Of a DNA stretch of 14,653 nt, positions 6,476 through 12,818 are shown piece by piece. Position 1 is the stretch's first letter, and the number at the start of each line of letters is the position of its first letter. A model generated the notes under the pieces. The model saw only the letters and a program-made list of their open reading frames with translations. It had not been told where the DNA came from and did not search any database. Both the position numbers and the translations under genes were made by a program. Source of the DNA: an uncultured Bacteroides sp. (lineage in GTDB: Bacteria > Bacteroidota > Bacteroidia > Bacteroidales > Bacteroidaceae); the NCBI GenBank assembly GCA_900544675.1, contig UQVZ01000060.1, positions 1 through 14,653 of the forward strand, in the 5' to 3' direction.

Positions 6476-9019
6476 TTATCCGCAACGCGAAGAGCCGCAA
6501 GTCTTGCAAATCAGGCAACCTTCCTGGTAAACCAAGGTCTCGTTGCCGCAATTCGGACATTTCATGCCTTTGGCTTCCGTGCCGTCAATCACGTATTTCT
6601 TCAGCGCGCGCGATACACCGTTCTTCCATGTATTGATGTTTTCGCTATCGAGCTGGAGCGAACTTACCAGCTTGATGACCTGCTCGATAGGCATCCGATA
6701 ACGCAACACGCCCGAAATCAGCTTCGCATAGTTCCAATACTCCTTATTGAAACGCTCGGACAAACCTTCGATGGTCATCTTATATCCGCGCTTGTTCTCG
6801 AACTGGAAATCGTAACGTTTCACACCGTTCTCGTCGTAGTTCTTGATGATACGTCCGCGCACTACCGATTTCGGCAATACGATACCCTCATCGTCATCCT
6901 GCAGACCGGTAAAGATTTCGTAAGGATAGCCGTCGAGCAATCCGACAAATGCCACCCATTTTTCTTTGTTGTTCTGGAAACGCACCACGTCGGCTTCGAG
7001 CACACGCGGACGCACCTCTACCACCTGAGGCGGCTTGCAATGGCATTCCTCCTCCTTCTTGTCGTCTTTTTTCTTGGTGGAAAGCAGCACGCCGGCACGC
7101 GAACCGTCGCGATAAACCGTACATCCCTTGCATCCCGAACGCCACGCCTCTACATACAGGCGGTTCACCAGGTCTTCGTCCACACTGTTCGGCAAGTTGA
7201 TGGTGACGCTGATGGAATGGTCCACCCACTTCTGGATACGTCCCTGCATCTTGACTTTCATCAACCAGTCCACATCGTTCGATGTCGCTTTATAATAAGG
7301 TGACTTAGCCACCAGGTCGTCGATTTCTTCCTGTGTATAATGTTTGTCCGGGTCGTAACCGTTCACTTTCATCCATGTCAGGAACTTCTGATGGAACACC
7401 AGGTATTCCTCGAAAGCGTCTCCCGTCTCGTCTACAAAGTCGATGTGTACATTCTCATCGTTCGGATTCACCTTACGGCGACGCTTGTACACCGGCATGA
7501 ATACCGGCTCGATGCCCGAAGTGGTCTGCGTCATCAGGCTGGTGGTTCCCGTCGGAGCGATGGTCAGACAGGCTATATTGCGCCGTCCGTATTTCTTCAT
7601 TTCCTCATACAGTTCCGGGTCGGCTTCACGCAAGCGGTTGATGAACGGATTGTTCTTCTCGCGTTCCGTATCGTAGATTTCGAAAGCGCCGCGCTCTTTT
7701 GCCATATTCACCGACGAGCGGTAAGCCTCAAGCGCGATGGTCTTCTGCACCTTTTCGGCAAACTCGGTAGCCTCTTCGGTTCCGTAGCGCAGTCCCATAG
7801 CGGCCAGCATATCGCCTTCTGCCGTGATGCCTACACCGGTACGGCGTCCCATACCCGACTTGCGGTAGATTTTCTCCCACAGGTGACGTTCCGTTCCCTT
7901 CACTTCTTCGCTTTCGGGGTCGGAATCAATCTTTTCCTGAATCTTCTCAATCTTTTCCAGCTCCAGGTCGATGATGTCGTCCATGATGCGTTGCGCCAAA
8001 GCCACATGCTTCTTGAACAAGTCGAAATCGAAATAAGCCTCGGGCGTAAACGGATTGACCACATACGAATAAAGGTTGATGGCAAGCAGACGGCACGAAT
8101 CGTACGGACACAAAGGAATCTCGCCACACGGATTGGTCGACACGGTGCGGAAACCTAAGTCGGCATAACAATCGGGCACCGACTCACGGATAATCGTATC
8201 CCAGAACAACACGCCCGGTTCAGCCGACTTCCACGCATTGTGCACGATTTTCTTCCACAAAGCCGAAGCGTCGATTTCCTTCTTCACCATCGGGTCAGAC
8301 GAATCCACGGGGAACTGCTGCACATAGGGACGGTTCTCGATAGCCGCTTCCATGAATTCATCGTCCAATTTCACCGACACATTAGCGCCCGTCACCTTTC
8401 CTTCCACCATCTTCGCGTCGATAAAAGCTTCCGAGTCGGGATGCTTAATCGATACCGTCATCATCAATGCGCCACGGCGTCCGTCCTGCGCTACCTCGCG
8501 GGTAGAATTGGAATAACGCTCCATAAAAGGCACCAGGCCTGTAGAAGTCAACGCCGAGTTCTTTACCGGCGAGCCTTTCGGACGGATATGCGAAAGGTCG
8601 TGTCCCACTCCGCCGCGACGCTTCATCAGTTGTACCTGTTCCTCGTCGATACGGATAATGGCACCATACGAATCGGCGGCACCGTCCAGTCCGATTACAA
8701 AGCAATTAGAAAGCGAAGCAATCTGATAATTGTTGCCGATACCGGTCATCGGGCTTCCCTGCGGAATGATATACTTGAAATGATCGAACAATCCGAACAA
8801 TTCCTGCGCGCTCAAGCCGTTCGGATACTTGGCTTCGATGCGTGCCACTTCATTCGCTATGCGCCAATGCATGTCTTCGGGCGACTTCTCGTAGATATTG
8901 CCGAAAGAATCTTTCACAGCATACTTGTTTACCCACACCCGGGCAGCAAGCTCGTCTCCCTTGAAATAATCCAACGAGGCTTTATAGGCTTCGTCGTAAC
9001 TGTACGTCTGTTTTTCCAC
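6476..9019 (-). CDS. nrdJ: Adenosylcobalamin-dependent (class II) ribonucleoside-diphosphate reductase
   Basis: This enzyme reduces ribonucleotides to deoxyribonucleotides using a thiyl radical made with vitamin B12 coenzyme, needing neither oxygen nor a radical-generating partner. Numbered from GTG 9019 (847 residues), the barrel contains SLSNCF (Cys106), the radical site TNPCGEIPLCPYDSC (Cys298, Glu300) and IAPTGTTSLMTQTTSGIEP (487-505). A CKGC motif (630-633) precedes a charged linker (KKKDDKKEEECHCK, about 649-662) and a C-terminal domain, ending in a zinc-ribbon-like CPNC (821-824), CLICKTC (835-841) and a terminal SSRCG likely to serve in redox relay. The frame runs on to ATG 9085, but a near-perfect promoter at 9056-9086 overlaps those codons. 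The first usable start after transcription begins (about 9050) is GTG 9019, giving VEKQTYSYDEAY as the N-terminus (Met in the protein). No cobalamin riboswitch fits in the roughly 30-base leader. It is transcribed alone. Confidence 0.93.
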   Translation of the reverse strand: MEKQTYSYDEAYKASLDYFKGDELAARVWVNKYAVKDSFGNIYEKSPEDMHWRIANEVARIEAKYPNGLSAQELFGLFDHFKYIIPQGSPMTGIGNNYQIASLSNCFVIGLDGAADSYGAIIRIDEEQVQLMKRRGGVGHDLSHIRPKGSPVKNSALTSTGLVPFMERYSNSTREVAQDGRRGALMMTVSIKHPDSEAFIDAKMVEGKVTGANVSVKLDDEFMEAAIENRPYVQQFPVDSSDPMVKKEIDASALWKKIVHNAWKSAEPGVLFWDTIIRESVPDCYADLGFRTVSTNPCGEIPLCPYDSCRLLAINLYSYVVNPFTPEAYFDFDLFKKHVALAQRIMDDIIDLELEKIEKIQEKIDSDPESEEVKGTERHLWEKIYRKSGMGRRTGVGITAEGDMLAAMGLRYGTEEATEFAEKVQKTIALEAYRSSVNMAKERGAFEIYDTEREKNNPFINRLREADPELYEEMKKYGRRNIACLTIAPTGTTSLMTQTTSGIEPVFMPVYKRRRKVNPNDENVHIDFVDETGDAFEEYLVFHQKFLTWMKVNGYDPDKHYTQEEIDDLVAKSPYYKATSNDVDWLMKVKMQGRIQKWVDHSISVTINLPNSVDEDLVNRLYVEAWRSGCKGCTVYRDGSRAGVLLSTKKKDDKKEEECHCKPPQVVEVRPRVLEADVVRFQNNKEKWVAFVGLLDGYPYEIFTGLQDDDEGIVLPKSVVRGRIIKNYDENGVKRYDFQFENKRGYKMTIEGLSERFNKEYWNYAKLISGVLRYRMPIEQVIKLVSSLQLDSENINTWKNGVSRALKKYVIDGTEAKGMKCPNCGNETLVYQEGCLICKTCGSSRCG

Positions 9020-9055
9020 GATAGTAAAATATTTATGATTTGTAAAACGACACCA

Positions 9056-9086
9056 CAAAGCTAAAGATGTTTTCCGAGACGACAAA
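9056..9086 (-). promoter_or_regulatory. Bacteroidota-type promoter of nrdJ
   Basis: On the minus strand TTTG (9086 down to 9083), a 19-base spacer and TAGCTTTG (9063 down to 9056) match the consensus at every fixed position. Transcription would start near 9050, giving a leader of about 30 bases to GTG 9019. The site lies inside the first codons of the longest open frame, which decides the start choice for nrdJ. Confidence 0.78.
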
Positions 9087-9231
9087 ATAAAAAAGCCATA
9101 AGTTATGAACAGAAAGAAAAGTTTTCCAAAACAAAAATGTAATTTATTGATTTACAAAATATTGATAATAAACAAACTTTTCAGAAGTTTTCTTTTTGGA
9201 AAATCCGTGTTTTAACATAGCTTATATAAAA

Positions 9232-9309
9232 GCGCATCACGAAAGCCTATAGATGTCTTTCAATCTCCTGTACTATCTAACTAGAAAAGACAGCCTTGCA
9301 GGCTTTTTT
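9232..9309 (+). ncRNA. Possible small RNA of about 78 bases
   Basis: A plausible plus-strand promoter precedes it: TTTG (9195-9198), 19 bases, then TAGCTTAT (9218-9225), which matches only the first half of the -7 element well. At the other end AGCCT (9292-9296), TGC and AGGCT (9300-9304) form a short stem followed by six T (9304-9309). The segment AAAGCCT (9242-9248) could pair instead with AGGCTTT (9300-9306), so two exclusive folds are possible. The stem is short and the promoter imperfect, so this is a tentative call. Confidence 0.3.
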
Positions 9310-9520
9310 CCTATAACAGACGAACGTCCGGCAACATGTTGGTATAATCATTATCTAATAACGAAGAACATTTTTTATTTTGCCATTGCATTAAACGTGA
9401 GTTCTACGACTTCACGTAAAATTGAAAATGCATGAAATAAGATGAAGATAGTTGCATCGACAAAGACAAATAGCTTCTTTCCTGAATGCAATCAGTTGCC
9501 TTAACCGACCTGCCTAACTA

Positions 9521-9580
9521 GGATTGGGATTGTAGCCGACAAAGATTGCAGTCCTCCCTAGTAAGGATTGCAGTCCTTGC
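9521..9580. repeat. Degenerate GATTGCAGTCC repeat downstream of the AraC gene
   Basis: GATTGTAGCC (9528-9537), GATTGCAGTCC (9544-9554) and GATTGCAGTCC (9566-9576) follow each other, with an extra GGATTG at 9521. The last copy with its flanks, AAGGATTGCAGTCCTT, is a near-palindrome that would fold in RNA with a UGCA loop and a closing U-G pair. CTAGG/CCTAG pieces separate the copies. It sits immediately after the AraC stop codon and may act as a 3' end element, but no T run follows it. Confidence 0.6.
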
Positions 9581-9589
9581 CTGTCAGAA

Positions 9590-10495
9590 CTAAATGAGGA
9601 CTCTGCCCCGCCATTCATTCGGCGTTATTCCGGTAGCTTTCTTGAATACCCGCGTGAAATGCTGCGGGTATTGAAAGCCCAACTGATAAGAAACCTGGCT
9701 GACGGAATTAGACGGAAGAAGCAAAAGCTCTTTTGCCATGCTGACGATTTTCCGCTGAATATACTCCAATGCCGTCTTGCCGGTCTCTTTCTTGATAAGG
9801 TCTCCGAAATAATTGGGCGAAAGGCAGAGCTCGCCGGCACAATATTTCACCGAAGGCAAACCGTTTTGCAGGGCATTGTCGCCAGTGAAATAAGCATCGA
9901 GCAAGGCTTCGAAACGGGTCAGGATATCCCGATTGGCATCTTGACGGGTTATGAATTGCCGCTCGTAGAAACGCAGGCAATAGTTAAGCAAGAGTTCAAT
10001 ATTGTTTGTTATCAGACGTTTGCTCAGCCGGTCGATGGAATGCCCCAGCTCCTCCTGTATCTTCTTCAGGCAATCAATGAATGTATCCCGTTCTCTTTCC
10101 GACAGATGCAAGGCTTCGTTGACAGCATACGAGAAAAAGGTATATTCTTTGATGTTACGCCCCAGATTGGTTCCCCGAATCAAATCGGGATGAAAACACA
10201 ATGCCCATCCTTGCGGCTGGAAGTCTTCGCCGGTATCTTCTATGCCGATGACTTGCCCCGGAGCCAGACAAACCACAGAACCTTTCTGGTAATCGTAGCG
10301 CTGACGGCCGTAGATAATGTCGCAGTTCTTTTCGTCTTTCAAGAACACGACATAAAAGCTGAATGTATGCCGCATGTGACGCATCGGCTTGGCACGAGAC
10401 AGGTCTATCACGCTCACCAGCGGATGAAGGGTTTCCACCCCTAACATATCGTCATACTCCGTCACGGTTTCTATGTTCAATAAAGTCTTTTCCAT
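9590..10495 (-). CDS. AraC-family transcriptional regulator
   Basis: With the start at 10495 the product is 301 residues: an N-terminal cupin-like sensing domain (about 1-180, including YDYQKGSVVCLAPGQVIGIE) and a C-terminal AraC DNA-binding domain (about 205-297). The two helix-turn-helix units are visible as KYCAGELCLSPNYFGDLIKK (about 217-236) and VSQVSYQLGFQYPQHFTRVF (about 265-284), followed by TGITPNEWR. The ligand is unknown. The frame extends 33 codons upstream to 10594, but ATG 10495 is preferred: it follows a probable promoter (10528-10561) and begins the sequence MEKTLLNIETVTEYDD. The gene is divergent from the MATE exporter, so control of that exporter and of itself is the natural hypothesis. 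No terminator with a T run is seen after it. Confidence 0.9.
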   Translation of the reverse strand: MEKTLLNIETVTEYDDMLGVETLHPLVSVIDLSRAKPMRHMRHTFSFYVVFLKDEKNCDIIYGRQRYDYQKGSVVCLAPGQVIGIEDTGEDFQPQGWALCFHPDLIRGTNLGRNIKEYTFFSYAVNEALHLSERERDTFIDCLKKIQEELGHSIDRLSKRLITNNIELLLNYCLRFYERQFITRQDANRDILTRFEALLDAYFTGDNALQNGLPSVKYCAGELCLSPNYFGDLIKKETGKTALEYIQRKIVSMAKELLLLPSNSVSQVSYQLGFQYPQHFTRVFKKATGITPNEWRGRVLI

Positions 10496-10527
10496 TTGCT
10501 TATTCCTTTCATCGTTTTTTCTAACCG

Positions 10528-10561
10528 CAAAAATAAAAAAGTATCGCATAGGGCCATCAAA
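10528..10561 (-). promoter_or_regulatory. Probable promoter of the AraC-family gene
   Basis: On the minus strand TATTTTTG (10535 down to 10528) matches TAnnTTTG exactly. The nearest TTTG (10561 down to 10558) is 22 bases upstream, slightly long. Transcription from about 10521 leaves a 26-base leader and places the upstream in-frame ATG at 10594 outside the transcript. Confidence 0.55.
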
Positions 10562-10579
10562 AGAAACCACAAAATCTGT

Positions 10580-10600
10580 ATTTCCGTGAAGCATTTCCGT
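10580..10600. repeat. Direct repeat ATTTCCGT in the AraC-MATE intergenic region
   Basis: ATTTCCGT occurs at 10580-10587 and 10593-10600, a 13-base period. The core TTTCCG appears again at 10627-10632, inside a neighbouring inverted repeat. AraC-type proteins often bind direct half-sites, so this is a candidate site for the divergent regulator. Confidence 0.45.
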
Positions 10601-10615
10601 ATTTTGTATCTTTTC

Positions 10616-10633
10616 CCGGAAAACCGTTTCCGG
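10616..10633. promoter_or_regulatory. Perfect inverted repeat CCGGAAA-N4-TTTCCGG, candidate operator
   Basis: Seven-base arms (10616-10622 and 10627-10633) are perfectly complementary around ACCG. The site lies between the divergent AraC and MATE promoters and shares the TTTCCG core with the direct repeat at 10580-10600. No T run follows, so a regulator site is more likely than a terminator. Confidence 0.5.
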
Positions 10634-10645
10634 CTACCGGCAATA

Positions 10646-10662
10646 TTTACCCTAATGGTAAA
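10646..10662. promoter_or_regulatory. Perfect inverted repeat TTTACC-N5-GGTAAA, candidate operator at the MATE promoter
   Basis: Six-base arms (10646-10651 and 10657-10662) surround CTAAT. The right arm touches the place where a -33 element for the MATE gene would lie (AATG, 10661-10664, 19 bases before TTTCTTTG), so a bound protein could block or assist that promoter. Confidence 0.48.
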
Positions 10663-10691
10663 TGGCATCCGGAATAAAAGCCGTTTCTTTG
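10661..10691 (+). promoter_or_regulatory. Weak candidate promoter of the MATE-Crp operon
   Basis: TTTCTTTG (10684-10691) differs from TAnnTTTG at one position, and AATG (10661-10664) lies 19 bases upstream as a half match to TTTG. Transcription would begin near 10698, about 25 bases before ATG 10723. A poor -33 element is compatible with a promoter that needs an activator. Confidence 0.4.
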
Positions 10692-10722
10692 TGGTAAAGG
10701 AATCCATAAAAACAAAGGAATT

Positions 10723-12099
10723 ATGAAAACGAGCAAGGAAGAACAAATGCTGGCAACCGGTAGTGTCGGCAAGCTTTTCATCCAATTTGGAATACCGGGA
10801 GTACTGGGACTGCTCTTGATAGGTTTCCAACCGATGGTAGACGGACTATTTCTGATAAACTTCGTAGGTCCGGACGCCCTGGCAGGCGTAAACCTGTTTG
10901 TGCCGGTCTATACGTTCGTGTCTGCCCTGGCAGTGGTGGTAGGCATCGGCAGCCAGACAATCGTAAGCCTCTCGCTCGGGGAAAAGAATTACGCTACTGC
11001 CAACGATTCGTTCCGGACCGCCGGAGTGTTTCTGGCGGTATTCCTGCTGGCTTTGTCCGCTGTATGCTATGCAGGAGCAGAACCGCTCAGCCGTTTTCTC
11101 GGCGCCGACGCAGACCTGCAACACTACACGGTGGATTACATCCGTTATCTTTCTCCGTTCCTGCCTGTATTGGCATTGCTGTTTCTGGGCGACTATATGC
11201 TGAAAGCAACTGCCCGTCCTTATTTGGCCCTGTCGTTATTGGGGCTGGTGCTCCTGCTCAATATCGTGTTGGATTATCTTTTGGTAGCTGTCATGGGGGC
11301 AGGCGTAAAAGGAGCCGCGCTGGCTACGGGCATTTCCTTGTCTGTTTCTCTCCTCCTGATGGCTGTCCTCTTGCTGAGGAAAGACAATATTGTCTGTTTT
11401 CGTAAAGGGAAATTCCGGTACAAACTGTTATGGAATATGCTATACAACGGGTCGTCCGAAGGATTGTCGGAACTATCGGCAGGCATCACCGTTTTCCTTT
11501 TCAATAATGTCATGATGGACTTGTTCGGGAAAAGCGGTGTCGCGGCATTCACCTCGGTCAACTACCTGCTGTATCTGGGAGTACAACTGTATGTAGGATT
11601 GTCTGACGGCATCATCCCGATACTGTCATACAACTATGGCGCAGGAAACAAAGAGCGCGTCAGAGCCACTATCCGATTGGGCAGGAGAACCAACCTTATC
11701 ATCGGACTGATATTTTTTGCCTTGCTGTTTTGGGGCGGAACTTTTCTTGTCGGTCATTTCTTCGGAAACACAGATGCCGGCGATGTGGAAGTCATCAAAG
11801 CCATTGCCGTTACCGGTGCGACGTATGTGGCCTTTGCCTTCTTCTTCAACGGTCAAAACATCTTGTCGTCCAGCCTGTTCACTTCTATGGGCGATGCAAG
11901 GACTTCGGTGGTCATTTCATTGATGCGGGGGCTGTTATTGGTGGTTATTGGCATTTTTATATTACCTTTGATTTTCGGAAACACAGGCATATGGCTTGTC
12001 ATACCCTTGGCAGAGCTTGTGACATTGTTTTATTGCCTCGTCATCGTAAGGAAAAAAGCATCTTGGTTAGTAACAAAACAGACATCACAATATGGATAA
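10723..12099 (+). CDS. MATE-family multidrug efflux transporter
   Basis: This 458-residue inner-membrane protein has about twelve hydrophobic segments, the size and profile of MATE exporters, which expel cationic or aromatic drugs in exchange for sodium or protons. The first half has the typical LFIQFGIPGVLGLLLIGF (18-35) helix and VDGLFLINFVGPDALAGVN (39-57), where MATE proteins carry a conserved helix start. A matching second half follows, with YLGVQLYVGLSDGIIPILSYNYGAG. It resembles the MepA/DinF-type branch more than NorM, though that is an impression. ATG 10723 follows AAAGGAATT, a modest ribosome site. Substrate cannot be predicted. It is divergent from an AraC regulator and overlaps the start of the Crp-family gene by 8 bases, so regulator and exporter are made together. 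Confidence 0.92.
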   Translation: MKTSKEEQMLATGSVGKLFIQFGIPGVLGLLLIGFQPMVDGLFLINFVGPDALAGVNLFVPVYTFVSALAVVVGIGSQTIVSLSLGEKNYATANDSFRTAGVFLAVFLLALSAVCYAGAEPLSRFLGADADLQHYTVDYIRYLSPFLPVLALLFLGDYMLKATARPYLALSLLGLVLLLNIVLDYLLVAVMGAGVKGAALATGISLSVSLLLMAVLLLRKDNIVCFRKGKFRYKLLWNMLYNGSSEGLSELSAGITVFLFNNVMMDLFGKSGVAAFTSVNYLLYLGVQLYVGLSDGIIPILSYNYGAGNKERVRATIRLGRRTNLIIGLIFFALLFWGGTFLVGHFFGNTDAGDVEVIKAIAVTGATYVAFAFFFNGQNILSSSLFTSMGDARTSVVISLMRGLLLVVIGIFILPLIFGNTGIWLVIPLAELVTLFYCLVIVRKKASWLVTKQTSQYG

Positions 12100-12670
12100 A
12101 GAAATATGGAAGGAAAGGCTGAAAGCCAAACATTCGTTGACCGACGAAGACTTATGTGCGCTCCAGTCCATTGGCAAAACAAAGAAGTTCTGTGCCGGTA
12201 CTTGCATTGTCAGAGCCGGCGAAGTGGACGACAACATATTCATCATCAAGTCGGGAATATGGAGGGAATATTGCTTCAACGATGGAGAAGAAGCTACGAT
12301 ATGGTTCAGCGTGGCAGGTGAAATCACCTTTTCCGTCTGGGGATATGTGCACCAGAAACCTTCACGCCTTTTCTTCGAGTCCATCACCGACAGCGAAGCC
12401 ATTTGTGTTTCACGCAAACAGTTGAGCCGGCTGTTCGAAACCTCTCTGCGCTTTGCCAATTTAGGGAGAAGCATCGTCGAAGAATTCATACTGCTTTACG
12501 AAAGATGGCACATCCAGATGTGGCGCCAGAATGCTTTCGACAGGTATTTAAGCCTGCTGGAAGAATACCCGGAGGTGATTGGGGCAATCCCGCTGAAATA
12601 CATAGCCTCCTACCTGGGCATCACGGTCCAGTCGCTAAGCCGCATCCGTGCCAGCCTGAAAAACGCCTGA
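12092..12670 (+). CDS. Crp/Fnr-family transcriptional regulator
   Basis: The 192-residue protein has a cyclic-nucleotide-binding-type beta-roll (about 25-115, with VRAGEVDDNIFIIKSGIWRE and WFSVAGEITF), a long dimerisation helix (about 118-145) and a C-terminal winged helix-turn-helix (LKYIASYLGITVQSLSRIRA, about 168-187) whose recognition helix resembles the SRETVSRIL region of Crp proteins. No Fnr-type iron-sulfur cysteine cluster is evident, and the residues that bind cAMP in E. coli Crp are not recognisable, so the signal is unknown. The start ATGGATAA overlaps the MATE stop codon by 8 bases, implying translational coupling. Its closest candidate target is the inverted repeat at 12767-12794, about 100 bases downstream, whose six-base centre fits the family's dyad spacing. 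Confidence 0.9.
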   Translation: MDKEIWKERLKAKHSLTDEDLCALQSIGKTKKFCAGTCIVRAGEVDDNIFIIKSGIWREYCFNDGEEATIWFSVAGEITFSVWGYVHQKPSRLFFESITDSEAICVSRKQLSRLFETSLRFANLGRSIVEEFILLYERWHIQMWRQNAFDRYLSLLEEYPEVIGAIPLKYIASYLGITVQSLSRIRASLKNA

Positions 12671-12766
12671 AGACAAAACGAATCACATTCGGGGCAATTA
12701 GCTGAAAAACGGCGTTGGTAAAATCTGTGAATTGGTGAAGCCCTACCGTGTTTTGTATAAGTATCT

Positions 12767-12794
12767 ATTGCAAAGTTTGGGATAACTTTGCAAT
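12767..12794. promoter_or_regulatory. 28-base inverted repeat (11-6-11) overlapping the promoter of the last operon
   Basis: ATTGCAAAGTT (12767-12777) and AACTTTGCAAT (12784-12794) are perfectly complementary around the six-base centre TGGGAT. The right arm contains most of the -7 element, so a bound protein would cover the promoter. The dyad spacing is that used by Crp/Fnr proteins, but a winged-helix dimer of another class (for example HxlR or MarR type) would also fit. This is the most striking symmetric site in the window. Confidence 0.7.
12783..12790 (+). promoter_or_regulatory. -7 element of the hydrolase-flavodoxin-SDR operon
   Basis: TAACTTTG matches TAnnTTTG exactly and would start transcription near 12797, about 22 bases before ATG 12819. 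No TTTG lies 19-21 bases upstream; the nearest is at 12752-12755, 27 bases away. The missing -33 element suggests dependence on an activator or a weak basal promoter. Confidence 0.62.
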
Positions 12795-12818
12795 GGAAAC
12801 AAAAAGAATCAACAAAAC

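Larger units (their letters stand above)
9086..9589. other. 504-base non-coding stretch between nrdJ and the AraC gene
   Basis: No convincing gene is present; the only open frame of note (9253-9435, 60 codons) has no promoter match, family resemblance or plausible composition. The half next to nrdJ is very AT-rich and contains an inverted pair TTTTCCAAAA (9122-9131) and TTTTGGAAAA (9194-9203). Further in are a possible small RNA with a weak terminator hairpin (9232-9309), a palindrome CAACATGTTG (9332-9341), an inverted pair ACGTGA/TCACGT (9395-9400, 9412-9417), and a degenerate GATTGCAGTCC repeat (9521-9580). Confidence 0.7.

Noticed and set aside
9020..9250. Cobalamin riboswitch expected upstream of a B12-dependent enzyme.
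   Set aside because: The promoter leaves a leader of only about 30 bases, and I saw no B12-box-like or multi-stem structure.
9253..9435. 60-codon open frame in the spacer upstream of nrdJ.
   Set aside because: No promoter match or family resemblance, and it passes through the terminator-like hairpin at 9292-9309.
12679..12691. Hairpin CGAAT-CAC-ATTCG just after the Crp-family gene as a terminator.
   Set aside because: Only five base pairs, and the stem is followed by GGGG rather than a T run.
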